Source of the DNA: Bacteroidales bacterium UBA3143
Lineage (GTDB): Bacteria; Bacteroidota; Bacteroidia; Bacteroidales; Dysgonomonadaceae
DNA length: 47,877 nucleotides
Assembly: GCA_002364735.1 (NCBI GenBank)
Contig: DEZB01000039.1
Location: forward strand, 1-47,877
Direction of reading: 5' to 3'
The notes beneath the pieces were generated by a model. It made no database searches. It saw only the letters and a program-made list of their open reading frames with translations, and was not told the origin of the DNA. Positions 32,640 to 42,116 of this stretch are shown here, piece by piece; positions within the stretch are counted from its first letter, which is position 1; each line of letters starts with the position of its first letter. Both the position numbers and the translations under genes were made by a program.

Positions 32640-34787
32640 TTAAATATTTTCGTCAATGGCATTGATCTTTTTCACGATCAACTCTAACTCATCTTTTATT
32701 TTATCCATTTTTTTGACCATGTCATCTACAAGTACACTGCCTTTTTTAGAAGAACTTGTGAGAAAGCCAATATTATTTTCGTATGTCTGCAACTCAGCTT
32801 TCATTCTTTCAAACTGACGCATCAATTTGTCGCGCTCGTGAAACACTTGCCCCCTTGAATGATCAGATTTTGTCATTTCAGTAATATTGGATTTAAATGT
32901 CTCCAACTTCCTTTCAGACTTATCTATATTGAGACGAGCAAACTGCGCATCTGTCGCTTCTGCAAACTCTTTATGAGCCTTGTTTTTATCGTTGTAAGGC
33001 ACATACCCTACAGCTTGCCACTCTGCCATCAACGCTTTTAATTCCTCCAAAGCTTCATCACTTGAAAGTGTTGTGTCAATGTTTTTAATCTTCTCGTTTA
33101 TTTCTTTCTTTAAGTTCAAGTTAGCTACTTCAACTTCACGCAAAGAGTCTGAATGTTTTTTCTTTTGTTCAAAGAAATAGTCACATGCAGTTATAAATCG
33201 TTTCCATACAGATGAAGACTCCCTTCTTGGAACCATGCCAATCTCTTTCCATTCTCGCTGAAGAGCAATCATTTCGGGAGTTGTTTTTCTCCAATCGGTA
33301 CTGTCTTTAAGAGCTTCTGCACGTTCACACAGTGCAACTTTCTTTGCCAAGTTCTCATCCAGCTCGCCACGTATAGATTGATAGTAAGCATTTTTGTTTT
33401 TGAAAAACAAATCACATGCAGCCCTATAGCGTTTAAATATCTTTGCATTAACCTTTCTTGGTGCATAACCTATTTCACGCCATTTTGCTTGTAAGTTAAG
33501 CACTTCCCGCATTTTAGAATCCCAATCTCTGGTGTTCTTCAAAGCAGAGAAATCAATTTCCTCTAATGCTTCGCAAATAGCAACTTTCTTTTCATAGTTT
33601 TCGCTTTCTTGACCCTTCAAGGACTCTATGTGTCCTTGGTATTTTTTATTTATTTCGGCTGAAACTTCTTTAAAGCGTTCCCATATAGTTTCGCGATCTT
33701 TTCGTGCAACAGGACCTACATCTCTCCAATCATTGTGTAACTTTTGCAACTGATGAAAAGCAGAAACAGTATCCTCCTCATTCAATAGTCGCTCCGCCGA
33801 TTCGCATAAACCAGTTTTAATTTCGAGGTTCTTCTTAAAGTCGTAGTCCCTAAATTCGTTATGAAGGCGGACAATGTCGTAAAACTTTTCAACTTGTTGT
33901 TGAAATAGTTTCCATAATTCGTGTTCCTTACCGTGAGGCACCAATCTTATGCTATTCCACTCTTGTTGAAGTGATTTAAATTCTTGGTATATTTTGTTGA
34001 AGTCATCTTGACTTTCAGTCAACTCTTTCACTCTTTCAATGATAGCTAACTTACGCACAAGATTTTTTTCTTTCAAGACCTCTTCATCAGCAGCAATCTT
34101 TTTTCTTTTTTCGGCCAATGTTTGTAAAAGATTTTTACCCTCTGTGTGTAATTCTGACTCTTTGCCTGCAAAATCTTCTTCTTTACCACCGTCTTTAATA
34201 AATGCTTCTTTTTGAGCATCCATCTCTTTACGACATTCAGTGAGGAAAAGATATTGAGCTTTATCCAATTCTTTGCGAGTAAATTTTTCTTTTTTAGACA
34301 ATATACGAAGCTTGTTCACAATTTCTTCAAATGTCAATGGAGCTATCTCAGTTGCTTTTTCTAACACTTTCGCTTTAGGTTTGGGTTCAACTTTTGGGAC
34401 ATCCTTTTCATCTTCCTTAGCAACGTCTGTAGTTGAAGTATCTCCTTCAGAATCTTTCTCCGCTGGTTCTTCTAAGTTAGCTTCCTTTTCGTTTTCAGGA
34501 GGCGTTGTTAACTCATCACCTTCTTCAGTTGTCGCATCAATTGGCTCAGCAGGTTCTGTTGCATCAACCGTTTCGGTTTTTTCTTTTACTATTTCAATAT
34601 TTGCATCAACGTCTCCTTTTTCTGTGGAGTCATGCTCTACCTCGACTTGTTCTACAGTTTCATTTATCTCGTTATTCTGATTCTCATCAGTATTTACATC
34701 TGATTCTGGAGTTACGTTAGAGTTACCGTTTAATTCGTTACTTTCAATTGGCAAATCTTTGTTTTCAAAATTGTCATTCACATTCAT
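32640..34787 (-). CDS. DUF349 repeat protein
   Basis: The 715-residue cytoplasmic protein has an acidic low-complexity N-terminus (about residues 1-140, Glu/Asp/Thr-rich). It is followed by a chain of DUF349 helical repeats, seen as recurring W-x-x-I/V-G-x-x-P/A-R units: LQQEWNSIRLVPHGKEHELW, WRDVGPVARKDRETIWERF, WREIGYAPRKVNAKIFKRY, WKEIGMVPRRESSSVWKRF and WQAVGYVPYNDKNKAHKEF. About five repeats are visible between residues ~240 and 630. A C-terminal coiled coil follows. The family is widespread in Bacteroidota, with unclear function; it may bind nucleic acid or ribosomes. It is monocistronic, with no clear promoter motif. Confidence 0.9.
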   Translation of the reverse strand: MNVNDNFENKDLPIESNELNGNSNVTPESDVNTDENQNNEINETVEQVEVEHDSTEKGDVDANIEIVKEKTETVDATEPAEPIDATTEEGDELTTPPENEKEANLEEPAEKDSEGDTSTTDVAKEDEKDVPKVEPKPKAKVLEKATEIAPLTFEEIVNKLRILSKKEKFTRKELDKAQYLFLTECRKEMDAQKEAFIKDGGKEEDFAGKESELHTEGKNLLQTLAEKRKKIAADEEVLKEKNLVRKLAIIERVKELTESQDDFNKIYQEFKSLQQEWNSIRLVPHGKEHELWKLFQQQVEKFYDIVRLHNEFRDYDFKKNLEIKTGLCESAERLLNEEDTVSAFHQLQKLHNDWRDVGPVARKDRETIWERFKEVSAEINKKYQGHIESLKGQESENYEKKVAICEALEEIDFSALKNTRDWDSKMREVLNLQAKWREIGYAPRKVNAKIFKRYRAACDLFFKNKNAYYQSIRGELDENLAKKVALCERAEALKDSTDWRKTTPEMIALQREWKEIGMVPRRESSSVWKRFITACDYFFEQKKKHSDSLREVEVANLNLKKEINEKIKNIDTTLSSDEALEELKALMAEWQAVGYVPYNDKNKAHKEFAEATDAQFARLNIDKSERKLETFKSNITEMTKSDHSRGQVFHERDKLMRQFERMKAELQTYENNIGFLTSSSKKGSVLVDDMVKKMDKIKDELELIVKKINAIDENI

Positions 34788-35037
34788 TGGATTATTCCTG
34801 TTTTTTAGTTGTAAATCTTATTATCGATATTACAAATCTGAGTTATCTTCATTTTAATCAATTATTTATAAGGTAAACAATTGATAAATGAGTTTATTGG
34901 CTATATCTATTACAAATTAAAGCATTTTTTTTCTGATATTAGTGATTTGCGTAACATATTTAAAAGTTTAACAATAAAATTGAATTGTTTATTTTAAATC
35001 ATTCAGTAAATTTCCTTCATAAGTACAATAAAATTTT

Positions 35038-35045
35038 TATATTTG
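35038..35045 (+). promoter_or_regulatory. Promoter -7 box for 151-aa membrane protein
   Basis: TATATTTG matches TAnnTTTG and lies 32 bp upstream of the ATG at 35078. A -33 TTTG is not evident. Confidence 0.5.
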
Positions 35046-35077
35046 TATTGAATAAAAACCGTTAAACTATAAAACAA

Positions 35078-35533
35078 ATGACTGAATTAGTAATTAAGTA
35101 CGCAGTTTCTAATAAAATAAAATTGCAAGCATTGATCGTATCCATTTACCTTATGATTATTTCATTGGTAATTGCAGTTGGAGAGATGATGAAAACAGTT
35201 CCAGAATACGGAGTTTATTTCTTTATAGGAGTTGTTGGTATCCTTATAGCCGTTTCATTGATTGTATCGGTTACAATATCACAACCTAAACCATTAGTAG
35301 TTCTAAACAATGAAGTGCTTTCGCTCAATTTTCCAAGACAAAGATTGCGCCACCTTATTTCGTGGGATCAAGTAAGTCATATTGGTATTGGACTAAGCCA
35401 CATAACACTAAACATTGACGAACAGCTGCAAACTGTAGACTTGGAGGTGCTTAAATATCAAGATTTAAAAGTGCTTAAATCGAGGTTGATAGAAATTGCA
35501 GAGGCTAAAGATATTCCTTACAATAATATTTAA
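35078..35533 (+). CDS. Small membrane protein with PH-like domain
   Basis: The 151-residue protein has two transmembrane segments (about residues 17-37 and 46-68). A soluble domain follows with strands VVLNNEVLSLNFP and LRHLISWDQVSHIGIGLSHI and a final helix (KYQDLKVLKSRLIEIAEAKD). This layout is that of small PH-like (STM3941-type) inner-membrane proteins. No catalytic motif is present and the function is unknown. It stands alone, with a promoter box 32 bp upstream. Confidence 0.7.
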   Translation: MTELVIKYAVSNKIKLQALIVSIYLMIISLVIAVGEMMKTVPEYGVYFFIGVVGILIAVSLIVSVTISQPKPLVVLNNEVLSLNFPRQRLRHLISWDQVSHIGIGLSHITLNIDEQLQTVDLEVLKYQDLKVLKSRLIEIAEAKDIPYNNI

Positions 35534-35755
35534 GAATTTTCGTAGGCTTTGAGATTTTCTATTAAAAAACACTCAGTTTATAATCGGGTGTTACGTTGCG
35601 TTGCGATGTATCGTCTCCTCCAACATATATGTCAAAAGCATGATCATAGAAGATTTAACTATTTATGATGCAACCTTTTTCCGCATTTATTCATCTTACA
35701 ATAGTAGAGACAAACATAATGACTTTGTATTTAACTTGAAATAAAACCAATTGCT

Positions 35756-37018
35756 ATGAACTTAAAAATGAACTCATTTCTTTTATCCCTTTTTATGCTA
35801 TTGACGGCCAGTTCATGCGAGAAAGATGTTAAAATAGAAAACCCTACGAGTGACCTACCCGCTCCCATCAAGATTGAATTAAACGCTGCTGATAACGCCA
35901 TGCTTCAATCGGATCAAGCTTTTGCTTTCGAGTTTTTCTCAAAAGTGTTTGATGAAGAAAAAAAAGAAAACGACCTCAACTTCATGGTTTCTCCTTTCAG
36001 CTTGAGTATGGCATTAGCCATGACTTGGAATGGCAGTGATAATGAAACAAAACTTGCCATACAAAACACACTAAAACTGGATGGCATGACTGACGAGGAG
36101 GTGAATAGTTATTTCAAGAAGCTCAAAGAAGCTTTTGAGAAAACTGACCCCTCCACCAAGTTGGCCATTGCCAACTCTATTTGGACCAACAAAGAGATCC
36201 AAATATTGCCTGAATTCATCTCTCTCAACAAAAACTACTTCAATGCAACTGTTGATGCAGTTGATTTTTCTGATCCTACTACTGCGCAAAGAATAAATAA
36301 ATGGGCAGACGATAACACCAATGGTCTAATAAAAGAAGTAATTGAAGAAACCAGTCCAATGGCATTGATGTATCTATTAAATGCACTTTACTTTCAAGGA
36401 ATTTGGACTTCAGAGTTTGATGCAAAAAACACATCAAAGATGCCCTTCACTACGGAGTTGGGTAAATCAAAGAATGTGGATATGATGCAACAAAATGCCC
36501 ACTTCAATTATGCAAGCGATGAAACCATGCAGATGGTGGAGCTGCCATACGGAAACGAAGCTTTCAGCATGATGGTGCTTTTGCCTCAACATGGCAAAAC
36601 TATTGCCAACATTGCAAGTAATCTGAAAGGCAAGAACTATTGGACAGGCATGAAAAATAAATTGCGTAATATGGACGTTGATTTATTCATACCAAAATTT
36701 AAAACCGAGTATAGCAAACAACTCAATAGCGTACTAAAGGATATGGGGATGGACATAGCTTTCTCTCCCGATGATGCAGATTTTTCAAGGATGTCCAACA
36801 CATCTTCTTTCATTTCATTTGTCAAACAATTTACTTACATTGCAACGGATGAAGTAGGCACAGAGGCTGCAGCAGTAACAGTTGTTGGCATGGAAACAAC
36901 AAGCTTCCCCTCCCAACCCGAAAAAGTTACGTTTAAAGCCAATAAACCTTTTATTTACGTTATTCAAGAAAAATCGACTGGTTCGATCTTATTTATGGGT
37001 GCTGTGAGAGACTTCTAA
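35756..37018 (+). CDS. Serpin-family serine protease inhibitor, lipoprotein
   Basis: The 420-residue protein is a secreted serpin. A lipoprotein signal ends at Cys21 (LLTASSC), so it is surface- or periplasm-anchored. Serpin landmarks are present: NFMVSPFSLSMALAMTWNG (helix B), IANSIWTNKEI, WADDNTNGLIKEVI, LMYLLNALYFQGIW, the hinge DEVGTEAAAVTVV and the closing signature FKANKPFIYVIQEKSTGSIL. The hinge has small residues, so it should be inhibitory. Counting from the hinge places P1-P1' at about Thr-Ser in METTSFP, suggesting elastase- or papain-like targets and not trypsin-like ones. Bacteroidota serpins are thought to protect against host or community proteases. Confidence 0.93.
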   Translation: MNLKMNSFLLSLFMLLTASSCEKDVKIENPTSDLPAPIKIELNAADNAMLQSDQAFAFEFFSKVFDEEKKENDLNFMVSPFSLSMALAMTWNGSDNETKLAIQNTLKLDGMTDEEVNSYFKKLKEAFEKTDPSTKLAIANSIWTNKEIQILPEFISLNKNYFNATVDAVDFSDPTTAQRINKWADDNTNGLIKEVIEETSPMALMYLLNALYFQGIWTSEFDAKNTSKMPFTTELGKSKNVDMMQQNAHFNYASDETMQMVELPYGNEAFSMMVLLPQHGKTIANIASNLKGKNYWTGMKNKLRNMDVDLFIPKFKTEYSKQLNSVLKDMGMDIAFSPDDADFSRMSNTSSFISFVKQFTYIATDEVGTEAAAVTVVGMETTSFPSQPEKVTFKANKPFIYVIQEKSTGSILFMGAVRDF

Positions 37019-37127
37019 TGATACTATAACTGTAGATGTTGTCTTAATGAGTAATGCTTGAATATTTGAGTTGACTTTTAAATGAAAATTCCTCTAAAAC
37101 ATTAATAAAAAACCGAACTAAAATAAC

Positions 37128-37135
37128 TACATTTG
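37128..37135 (+). promoter_or_regulatory. Promoter -7 box for cation/proton antiporter
   Basis: TACATTTG matches TAnnTTTG, about 99 bp before the ATG at 37235. No perfect -33 TTTG is seen. Confidence 0.4.
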
Positions 37136-37234
37136 TTTGAAGCCTAAAAAATAACTGCTTTCATTGCAACTGATAAACTAACCTTATTCTGCAATGAGAA
37201 CAAAAATAAATATACATAACCCAGCTATCAACAA

Positions 37235-39217
37235 ATGCACGAAATAGAATTTCTAAAAGTAATAGTTATCATATTTGGCTTGGCAAGCTTGGTAATTTTT
37301 ATATTCAACAAATTGAAACTACCATCGGTTGTTGGGTTCTTGTTAACAGGAATCATTGCAGGTCCATACGCATTGGGATTAATTTCTGACATCGAAATTA
37401 TTGATGTATTAGCCGAAATTGGAGTTATACTCCTTTTGTTTATCATTGGAATGGAGTTTTCGATCAAAAAGCTCCTCAAAATCAAGAATATTGTATTTAT
37501 TGGCGGCTTGATGCAGGTAGGCATCACTATTTTAGTTGTGGTGCTCATCCTACATTTCTTCACCCATGTACCTTACAATCAAGCTGTATTTGTCGGCTTT
37601 TTAGTTGCATTGAGTAGTACTGCTATCATTTTGAAAGTACTTCAAGAGAATGACCAGATAGAAAAACACCATGGCAAAATAAGTCTTGGTATTCTTATAT
37701 TTCAAGATATAATCATCGTACCCATGATGCTCTTGGTTCCCTTCCTTTCGGGAGAGAATTCCAATATAGGAAGCGAGCTTGTGATGCTATTGGTTAAGAC
37801 AACAGGATTATTGGGAGTGACCTTTGTGTTTGCTCGCTGGTTCATTCCGTATGTGCTACACAAAATTGCGGTTAGCAATAGCCAAGAGCTATTCTTGATT
37901 GCAATAATTGTCATCGGCTTTGCTATTGCCAGCTTCTCTGCATGGCTGGGTTTGTCCTTAGCTTTGGGGGCATTCTTGGCAGGATTGGCCATCTCCGAAT
38001 CGTCCTATAGCTATCAAGCCATTGGCAATATAGTTCCCTTTCGCGATGTTTTCGCCAGTTTCTTTTTTGTATCTATAGGGTTGCTTTTAGATCTCCACTT
38101 TTTCATCGACAATTGGGTTACCATCATCATCATCACCTCCGTTCTTATTGCTATAAAGTCCATTATCATCGGATTTGTTAGTTTTGTGCTGGGCTATCCC
38201 TTTCGAATTGCTTTTAGAGCAGGATTGATTTTATCCCAAATTGGTGAGTTCTCTTTTATCTTGGCCAAAATGGGATTATCAAATCAATTAATTGACAATC
38301 ACTTCTACCAGATTTTTCTTGCAGTAGCTATTCTCAGCATGAATGTAACACCTATATTTATTATCTTCTCTAAACCAATAACTTCCTTTTTCGCCAAAAT
38401 GCCCATGCCATCTGTTGTACGAAAAGGATTGAGAAGACTTCCAAAACCAGTTGCACCCGAACTAAGTGGGCATACCATTTTGGTGGGTACATCGCAAGAC
38501 TCAGGTTTAATAAAATCGATGGAGATGGCCAATATCACTTTTGTAATTATTGATACTGATGCCGATTTGGTGAGAGATATGCAAAGCCAAGGACTTAATG
38601 CAGTGTATGGAGATGCACAATATAAATCGGTTTTGGAAGAGGCTTCTGTTAAAGATGCCAGTAGTATGCTTTTATATGTCGAGGGTACAAATCAAAAAGT
38701 AAGCATCATAAAAATGGCAAAAAAATTAAATCCTAACGTTCATATTGTGGCAAGAACTAAGTACATTGAAAACTTAGATCAATTATACGAGATAGGAGCC
38801 GACGATGTAATTCCCATTGACTTTGAGGCTTATCTTGAAATGTTTTCGCGCGCTTTAAATCAATATTTAATACCTACCGAAGAGATAGAACGACTGTTAG
38901 CCAAAATCCGTTCCAATGGTTATAAAGCAGTGAGAGCAAATGAGCCTAAAGGCAAAAAAGAAAAGTTAAGTATCCCCGATTTTGAAATAAACACAATGAT
39001 TATTCACAAAAACTCCATTGCCTATCAAAAAAGTCTCAAGGAGTTGGATCTTAGAAACAAAACTGGTATCAGTATTTTAGCTATCAAACGACATGATCAG
39101 GTTATCAGCAATCCAAGTGCCGATTTTGTTCTTGACGACAAGGATCTTATCTACACATTGGGCGATCATTATAATGCTACGTGTTTGAATGAGTTGTTTA
39201 GGGAAGAGCAGAATTGA
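37235..39217 (+). CDS. CPA2 monovalent cation:proton antiporter with TrkA domains
   Basis: The 660-residue membrane protein is a KefB/KefC-type antiporter. Residues 1-390 form about 12-13 transmembrane helices with LPSVVGFLLTGIIAGP, LLLFIIGMEFSIKKL and LGLSLALGAFLAGLAISES, all characteristic of the CPA2 core. A cytosolic TrkA-N-like domain follows (GHTILVGTSQDSGLIKSMEM). It keeps the Rossmann layout and an acidic residue at the end of strand 2 (IIDTD), but the GxGxxG loop is degenerate, so NAD binding is uncertain. A TrkA-C-like domain closes it (about 580-650, KSLKELDLRNKTGISILAIK). It exchanges K+ or Na+ for protons and may be gated by a ligand. Confidence 0.92.
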   Translation: MHEIEFLKVIVIIFGLASLVIFIFNKLKLPSVVGFLLTGIIAGPYALGLISDIEIIDVLAEIGVILLLFIIGMEFSIKKLLKIKNIVFIGGLMQVGITILVVVLILHFFTHVPYNQAVFVGFLVALSSTAIILKVLQENDQIEKHHGKISLGILIFQDIIIVPMMLLVPFLSGENSNIGSELVMLLVKTTGLLGVTFVFARWFIPYVLHKIAVSNSQELFLIAIIVIGFAIASFSAWLGLSLALGAFLAGLAISESSYSYQAIGNIVPFRDVFASFFFVSIGLLLDLHFFIDNWVTIIIITSVLIAIKSIIIGFVSFVLGYPFRIAFRAGLILSQIGEFSFILAKMGLSNQLIDNHFYQIFLAVAILSMNVTPIFIIFSKPITSFFAKMPMPSVVRKGLRRLPKPVAPELSGHTILVGTSQDSGLIKSMEMANITFVIIDTDADLVRDMQSQGLNAVYGDAQYKSVLEEASVKDASSMLLYVEGTNQKVSIIKMAKKLNPNVHIVARTKYIENLDQLYEIGADDVIPIDFEAYLEMFSRALNQYLIPTEEIERLLAKIRSNGYKAVRANEPKGKKEKLSIPDFEINTMIIHKNSIAYQKSLKELDLRNKTGISILAIKRHDQVISNPSADFVLDDKDLIYTLGDHYNATCLNELFREEQN

Positions 39218-39241
39218 CACGGAGAAGACACAATCAATATA

Positions 39242-39306
39242 TGAGTTCACCTGAAAAGTCTGTCTCGCATATTTCTCCCCCCTAAATCCCCTGAAAGGGA
39301 CTATCA
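39242..39306. repeat. Dispersed repeat, inverted partner at 40581-40643
   Basis: It is similar over about 64 bp to the reverse complement of 40581-40643, including CTGAAAAGTC, ATTTCT and CCTAAATCCCCT. The two copies face each other on either side of the DUF1080 gene. Confidence 0.75.
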
Positions 39307-39502
39307 CTACTGTTTAATATGTTACTCTACTGTTAAGAATTTAACTTGCTACTCTCTTACACCTTTATACAAAACACATATTTTATACAATTACTATGTC
39401 AGTCATATAGGCCTCAAACATCTCATTGACGATATTACCCGAGGCTTTAACTCAGGCTGAATTATACCAGCCATACAGGCCTAATTACTAACAAACCAAA
39501 TA

Positions 39503-39569
39503 ACCCGGGACGGGTGATATTATTATAGCTCCACGAATGGCAAATAGATTAAAACCCCATAAGGGGTGA
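39503..39569. repeat. Two related hairpin units
   Basis: ACCCGGGACGGGTGA (39503-39517) and ACCCCATAAGGGGTGA (about 39554-39569) are each short hairpins followed by similar AT-rich tails (ATATTATTAT and CATTAATCAT). They look like relics of a repeated intergenic element. Confidence 0.5.
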
Positions 39570-39615
39570 CATTAATCATATAATTATTCTTATTGCATCG
39601 CAAGTATTAACTAAC

Positions 39616-40374
39616 TTACAACTCCCTCACCCAAATATTTCTAAAGCTAACTGCATCACCATGATTTTGCAACAAGATTGAACCTGGTCCATGTTTTTCA
39701 ATTTGATACTCTGGCATTCCAATATATGCGGTTGGGCCGCGCAACACTACACTGTTTTGCACTAAGACACCATTGTGTAGCACAGTTATCCTGGGGGGAA
39801 CTAAATAGGAACCATCTTCATTAAAATGAGGTTGCGTAAAAATAATATCATATGCCTGCCATTCACCCGGTTTTTTAGATGCATTCACCAAAGGAGCATG
39901 TTGTTTGTATACACTACCTGCTTGTCCGTTGCGATAAGTTCTGTTGTTATAGCTATCCAACACCTGCACTTCGTATCTACCATCTGCAAAAAAAACTCCA
40001 CTATTTCCCCTTCCTTGACTCTCACCTTTCACAACTGACGGGCTGCGCCATTCTATATGCAATTGCACCGAACCAAATTTACGTTTGGTTTTCACCTGTC
40101 CCGGGCCAACCGTCATCACACCATCTTCAACCGGCCATTCGGGCAAATCGCCCTTATCATTTGTCCATTCACCCATGTACCCATCTTTAAATAAAATAAT
40201 AGCATCCGAAGGAGCATCACCATATTTCTCACCGGGTGTAACCATTTCCACTTCAGGCTCCCAAATCTCTGTCATTTCGGGCTTCATTTTCATAACTTCT
40301 GGCACATCTTGTCCCCAAGATAGTTTGGTCACAGAAAGAAGAAGTGTAACAATCAATAAATACTTTGTTTTCAT
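39616..40374 (-). CDS. DUF1080 (3-keto-disaccharide hydrolase-like) secreted protein
   Basis: The 252-residue protein carries a signal peptide (MKTKYLLIVTLLLSVTKLSWGQ) and one DUF1080 domain, a concanavalin-like beta-sandwich. Typical pieces are IILFKDGYMGEWTNDKG, VEDGVMTVGPGQVKTKRKFG, LHIEWRSP, GRGNSGVFFADGRYEVQVLD, GSVYKQHAPLVNASKKPGEW and ISF-type closing strands (AVSFRNIWVREL). Family members act on glycans, and some hydrolyse 3-keto-sugars; the exact substrate is unknown. Homologues are often annotated as glycosyl hydrolases. It is transcribed alone and flanked by inverted dispersed repeats. Confidence 0.9.
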   Translation of the reverse strand: MKTKYLLIVTLLLSVTKLSWGQDVPEVMKMKPEMTEIWEPEVEMVTPGEKYGDAPSDAIILFKDGYMGEWTNDKGDLPEWPVEDGVMTVGPGQVKTKRKFGSVQLHIEWRSPSVVKGESQGRGNSGVFFADGRYEVQVLDSYNNRTYRNGQAGSVYKQHAPLVNASKKPGEWQAYDIIFTQPHFNEDGSYLVPPRITVLHNGVLVQNSVVLRGPTAYIGMPEYQIEKHGPGSILLQNHGDAVSFRNIWVREL

Positions 40375-40493
40375 TTTCAGTTGATTTTAATTTATAGGGT
40401 TGTTTATATTATTAAGTGTCTATCTAATCTCCTCTATTAGAATTTCATTGTCACTGTTCCCAAGCATTAGCAAAAAGATAAAGTAAAGATGAA

Positions 40494-40643
40494 CCTACTC
40501 TGAAAACTCTCCAATGCTGATTATTAGTCTTTTTCTGCCCTTTGTCCCTGAAGGGAAAAGCCTAATAATCAAGACTCTGCTATAGTCCCCTTTAGGGGAT
40601 TTAGGGGCAGAAATAAATGAGATTGACTTTTCAGAGTGGACTC
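40494..40643. repeat. Palindromic MITE-like repeat
   Basis: The left end (40494-40540; CTACTCTGAAAA, TGATTATTAG, TTTTTCTGCCC) pairs with the right end (CTAATAATCA near 40562, TTTTCAGAGTGGAC near 40628). The right half alone matches the repeat at 39242-39306 in inverted orientation. There is no coding sequence inside. Confidence 0.6.
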
Positions 40644-40879
40644 AAAGATACAACTTTTAATAAAGAGTACAAGCGCATAAATAAGCAAAATAGAACTGTA
40701 CTTTCAGTATAATAAAAAAATATAATTGAAACATCGGGATGCACTTCTATACAAAGCATCATACGATCTGTATAAGTAAGACCAACGTTAATTTTTTTGA
40801 ACATGAATTCTATAAAATGTTCTGAATTTTATATTGTGGAAAATGTAAATAGATTGTTACTGATTAATAGAATCATTTA

Positions 40880-40912
40880 TTTGTGGAATGTTTGCATTAG
40901 TTTATATCTTTG
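40880..40912 (+). promoter_or_regulatory. Promoter of DUF5009-type gene
   Basis: TTTG at 40880-40883 and TATCTTTG at 40905-40912 are separated by 21 bp, the Bacteroidota -33/-7 arrangement. The leader to the ATG at 41013 is about 95 bp. Confidence 0.6.
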
Positions 40913-41012
40913 AGAATCGAAAAATAATAGTGCCTAAGACATTGCCCAAATTCTTTTATAATGCACCAAGACATTGGCATGATATGAATAATAAATTTGA
41001 AACAAACAGAAT

Positions 41013-42116
41013 ATGAAGAAAATAGACAAAGGGACAAACCATCGGCTTTTGTCGCTCGATTTTTATCGTGGTTTGACCATGTTTTTGCTCATTGCAGAGT
41101 TTTCAAGACTTTTCTCGCATTTAGTAGCACCCAAATTTGAGGGAACCATCCTCTATTTTATAGGAACACAGTTACATCATGTGAGCTGGCAGGGCATGCA
41201 TTTTTGGGATTTAATACAACCCTTCTTCATGTTTATAGTGGGTGTAGCCATGCCACTCTCGTTTTCGAAGAGGCTATCAAAAGGAGACACATATAAAGAA
41301 GTAACACTACATGTTCTTAAAAGAGCACTGATAATGTTGCTTTTGGGGTGGTCATTATATTGCATAGATGCTGGCAGAATTGTGTTTAGGTTTCAAAATG
41401 TATTGGCCCAGTTGTCGGTTACCTACCTATTGGCGTTTCTTGTGATTCGCAAACCCGCAGGTATTCAAATTGGTTTTTCGGTATTGCTCATTTTAATAAG
41501 CGAAGTGCTGTACAGGTTTTTTCCTGTCGATGGGTTTACAAACGCTTTCGTGTCGGGCCAGAACTTTGGAGCATGGTTCAACACACTCATATCGGGCGAA
41601 ATAGGTGGAAGCAATTGGGCCATGTTTAATGCTATCCCCACTGCTGCACACACCATTTGGGGTGTAATGGCTGGTCAATTGCTCATGGGAAATTATTCTG
41701 CAAAGAAAAAACTACAGATTTTATTTGGAGCAGGCATCGTGGGATTAATCATTGGTTACGGACTAAGCCCACTAACACCTATCATAAAACGAATTGCAAC
41801 AAGCTCATTTGTTTTTGCAAGTGGCGGATGGGCACTCATTGCGTTAGCCATTTGCTATTGGTTGATTGATGTAAAGAAGTATCAAAAAGGAGTATTGTTT
41901 TTTGCCGTAGTGGGCATGAATCCCCTGTTTATATACCTGTTTGCACATGTTGGCGGAGCTAAGTTAATCAACAAGATGTTGCTCCCCTTTTCCAATGCCC
42001 TATTTGGATGGACTGGCGAATTAGGGGCGCAAATTGCTTTGAGTTGTTTGGTGCTGTTGGGGCTTTGGTATATTTGCTATTGGTTGTATAGGAAGAGGGT
42101 GTTTATTAGGATATAG
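41013..42116 (+). CDS. DUF5009/heparan-alpha-glucosaminide N-acetyltransferase-like membrane protein
   Basis: The 367-residue polytopic membrane protein belongs to the DUF5009/HGSNAT-related acyltransferase group, which transfers acyl groups to sugars across the membrane. The family signature RLLSLDFYRGLTMFLLIAEF opens the protein. WQGMHFWDLIQPFFMFIVGV and MPLSF follow, with about ten hydrophobic helices (residues ~15 to 360) and NWAMFNAIPTAAHTIWGVMA in the middle. The conserved D-x-x-R-G and H residues are present, but the acyl donor and acceptor cannot be inferred. It has its own promoter and no operon partner. Confidence 0.85.
   Translation: MKKIDKGTNHRLLSLDFYRGLTMFLLIAEFSRLFSHLVAPKFEGTILYFIGTQLHHVSWQGMHFWDLIQPFFMFIVGVAMPLSFSKRLSKGDTYKEVTLHVLKRALIMLLLGWSLYCIDAGRIVFRFQNVLAQLSVTYLLAFLVIRKPAGIQIGFSVLLILISEVLYRFFPVDGFTNAFVSGQNFGAWFNTLISGEIGGSNWAMFNAIPTAAHTIWGVMAGQLLMGNYSAKKKLQILFGAGIVGLIIGYGLSPLTPIIKRIATSSFVFASGGWALIALAICYWLIDVKKYQKGVLFFAVVGMNPLFIYLFAHVGGAKLINKMLLPFSNALFGWTGELGAQIALSCLVLLGLWYICYWLYRKRVFIRI

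Larger units (their letters stand above)
39218..39615. other. Repeat-rich gap between antiporter and DUF1080 genes
   Basis: This ~400-bp gap has no gene. It contains a 65-bp repeat (39242-39306), a direct repeat of AGTCATATAGGCCT type (near 39401 and 39468) and two hairpin units (39503-39517 and 39553-39569). Confidence 0.7.
40375..41012. other. Intergenic gap with palindromic repeat and promoter
   Basis: The gap between divergent genes (~640 bp) holds a palindromic repeat (40494-40643) and the promoter of the DUF5009 gene (40880-40912). No gene is seen. Confidence 0.7.

Noticed and set aside
34273..34680. 135-codon plus-strand frame inside the DUF349 gene
   Set aside because: It is the antisense image of the Glu/Thr-rich N-terminal region, giving a Ser/Phe-rich low-complexity protein with no domain.
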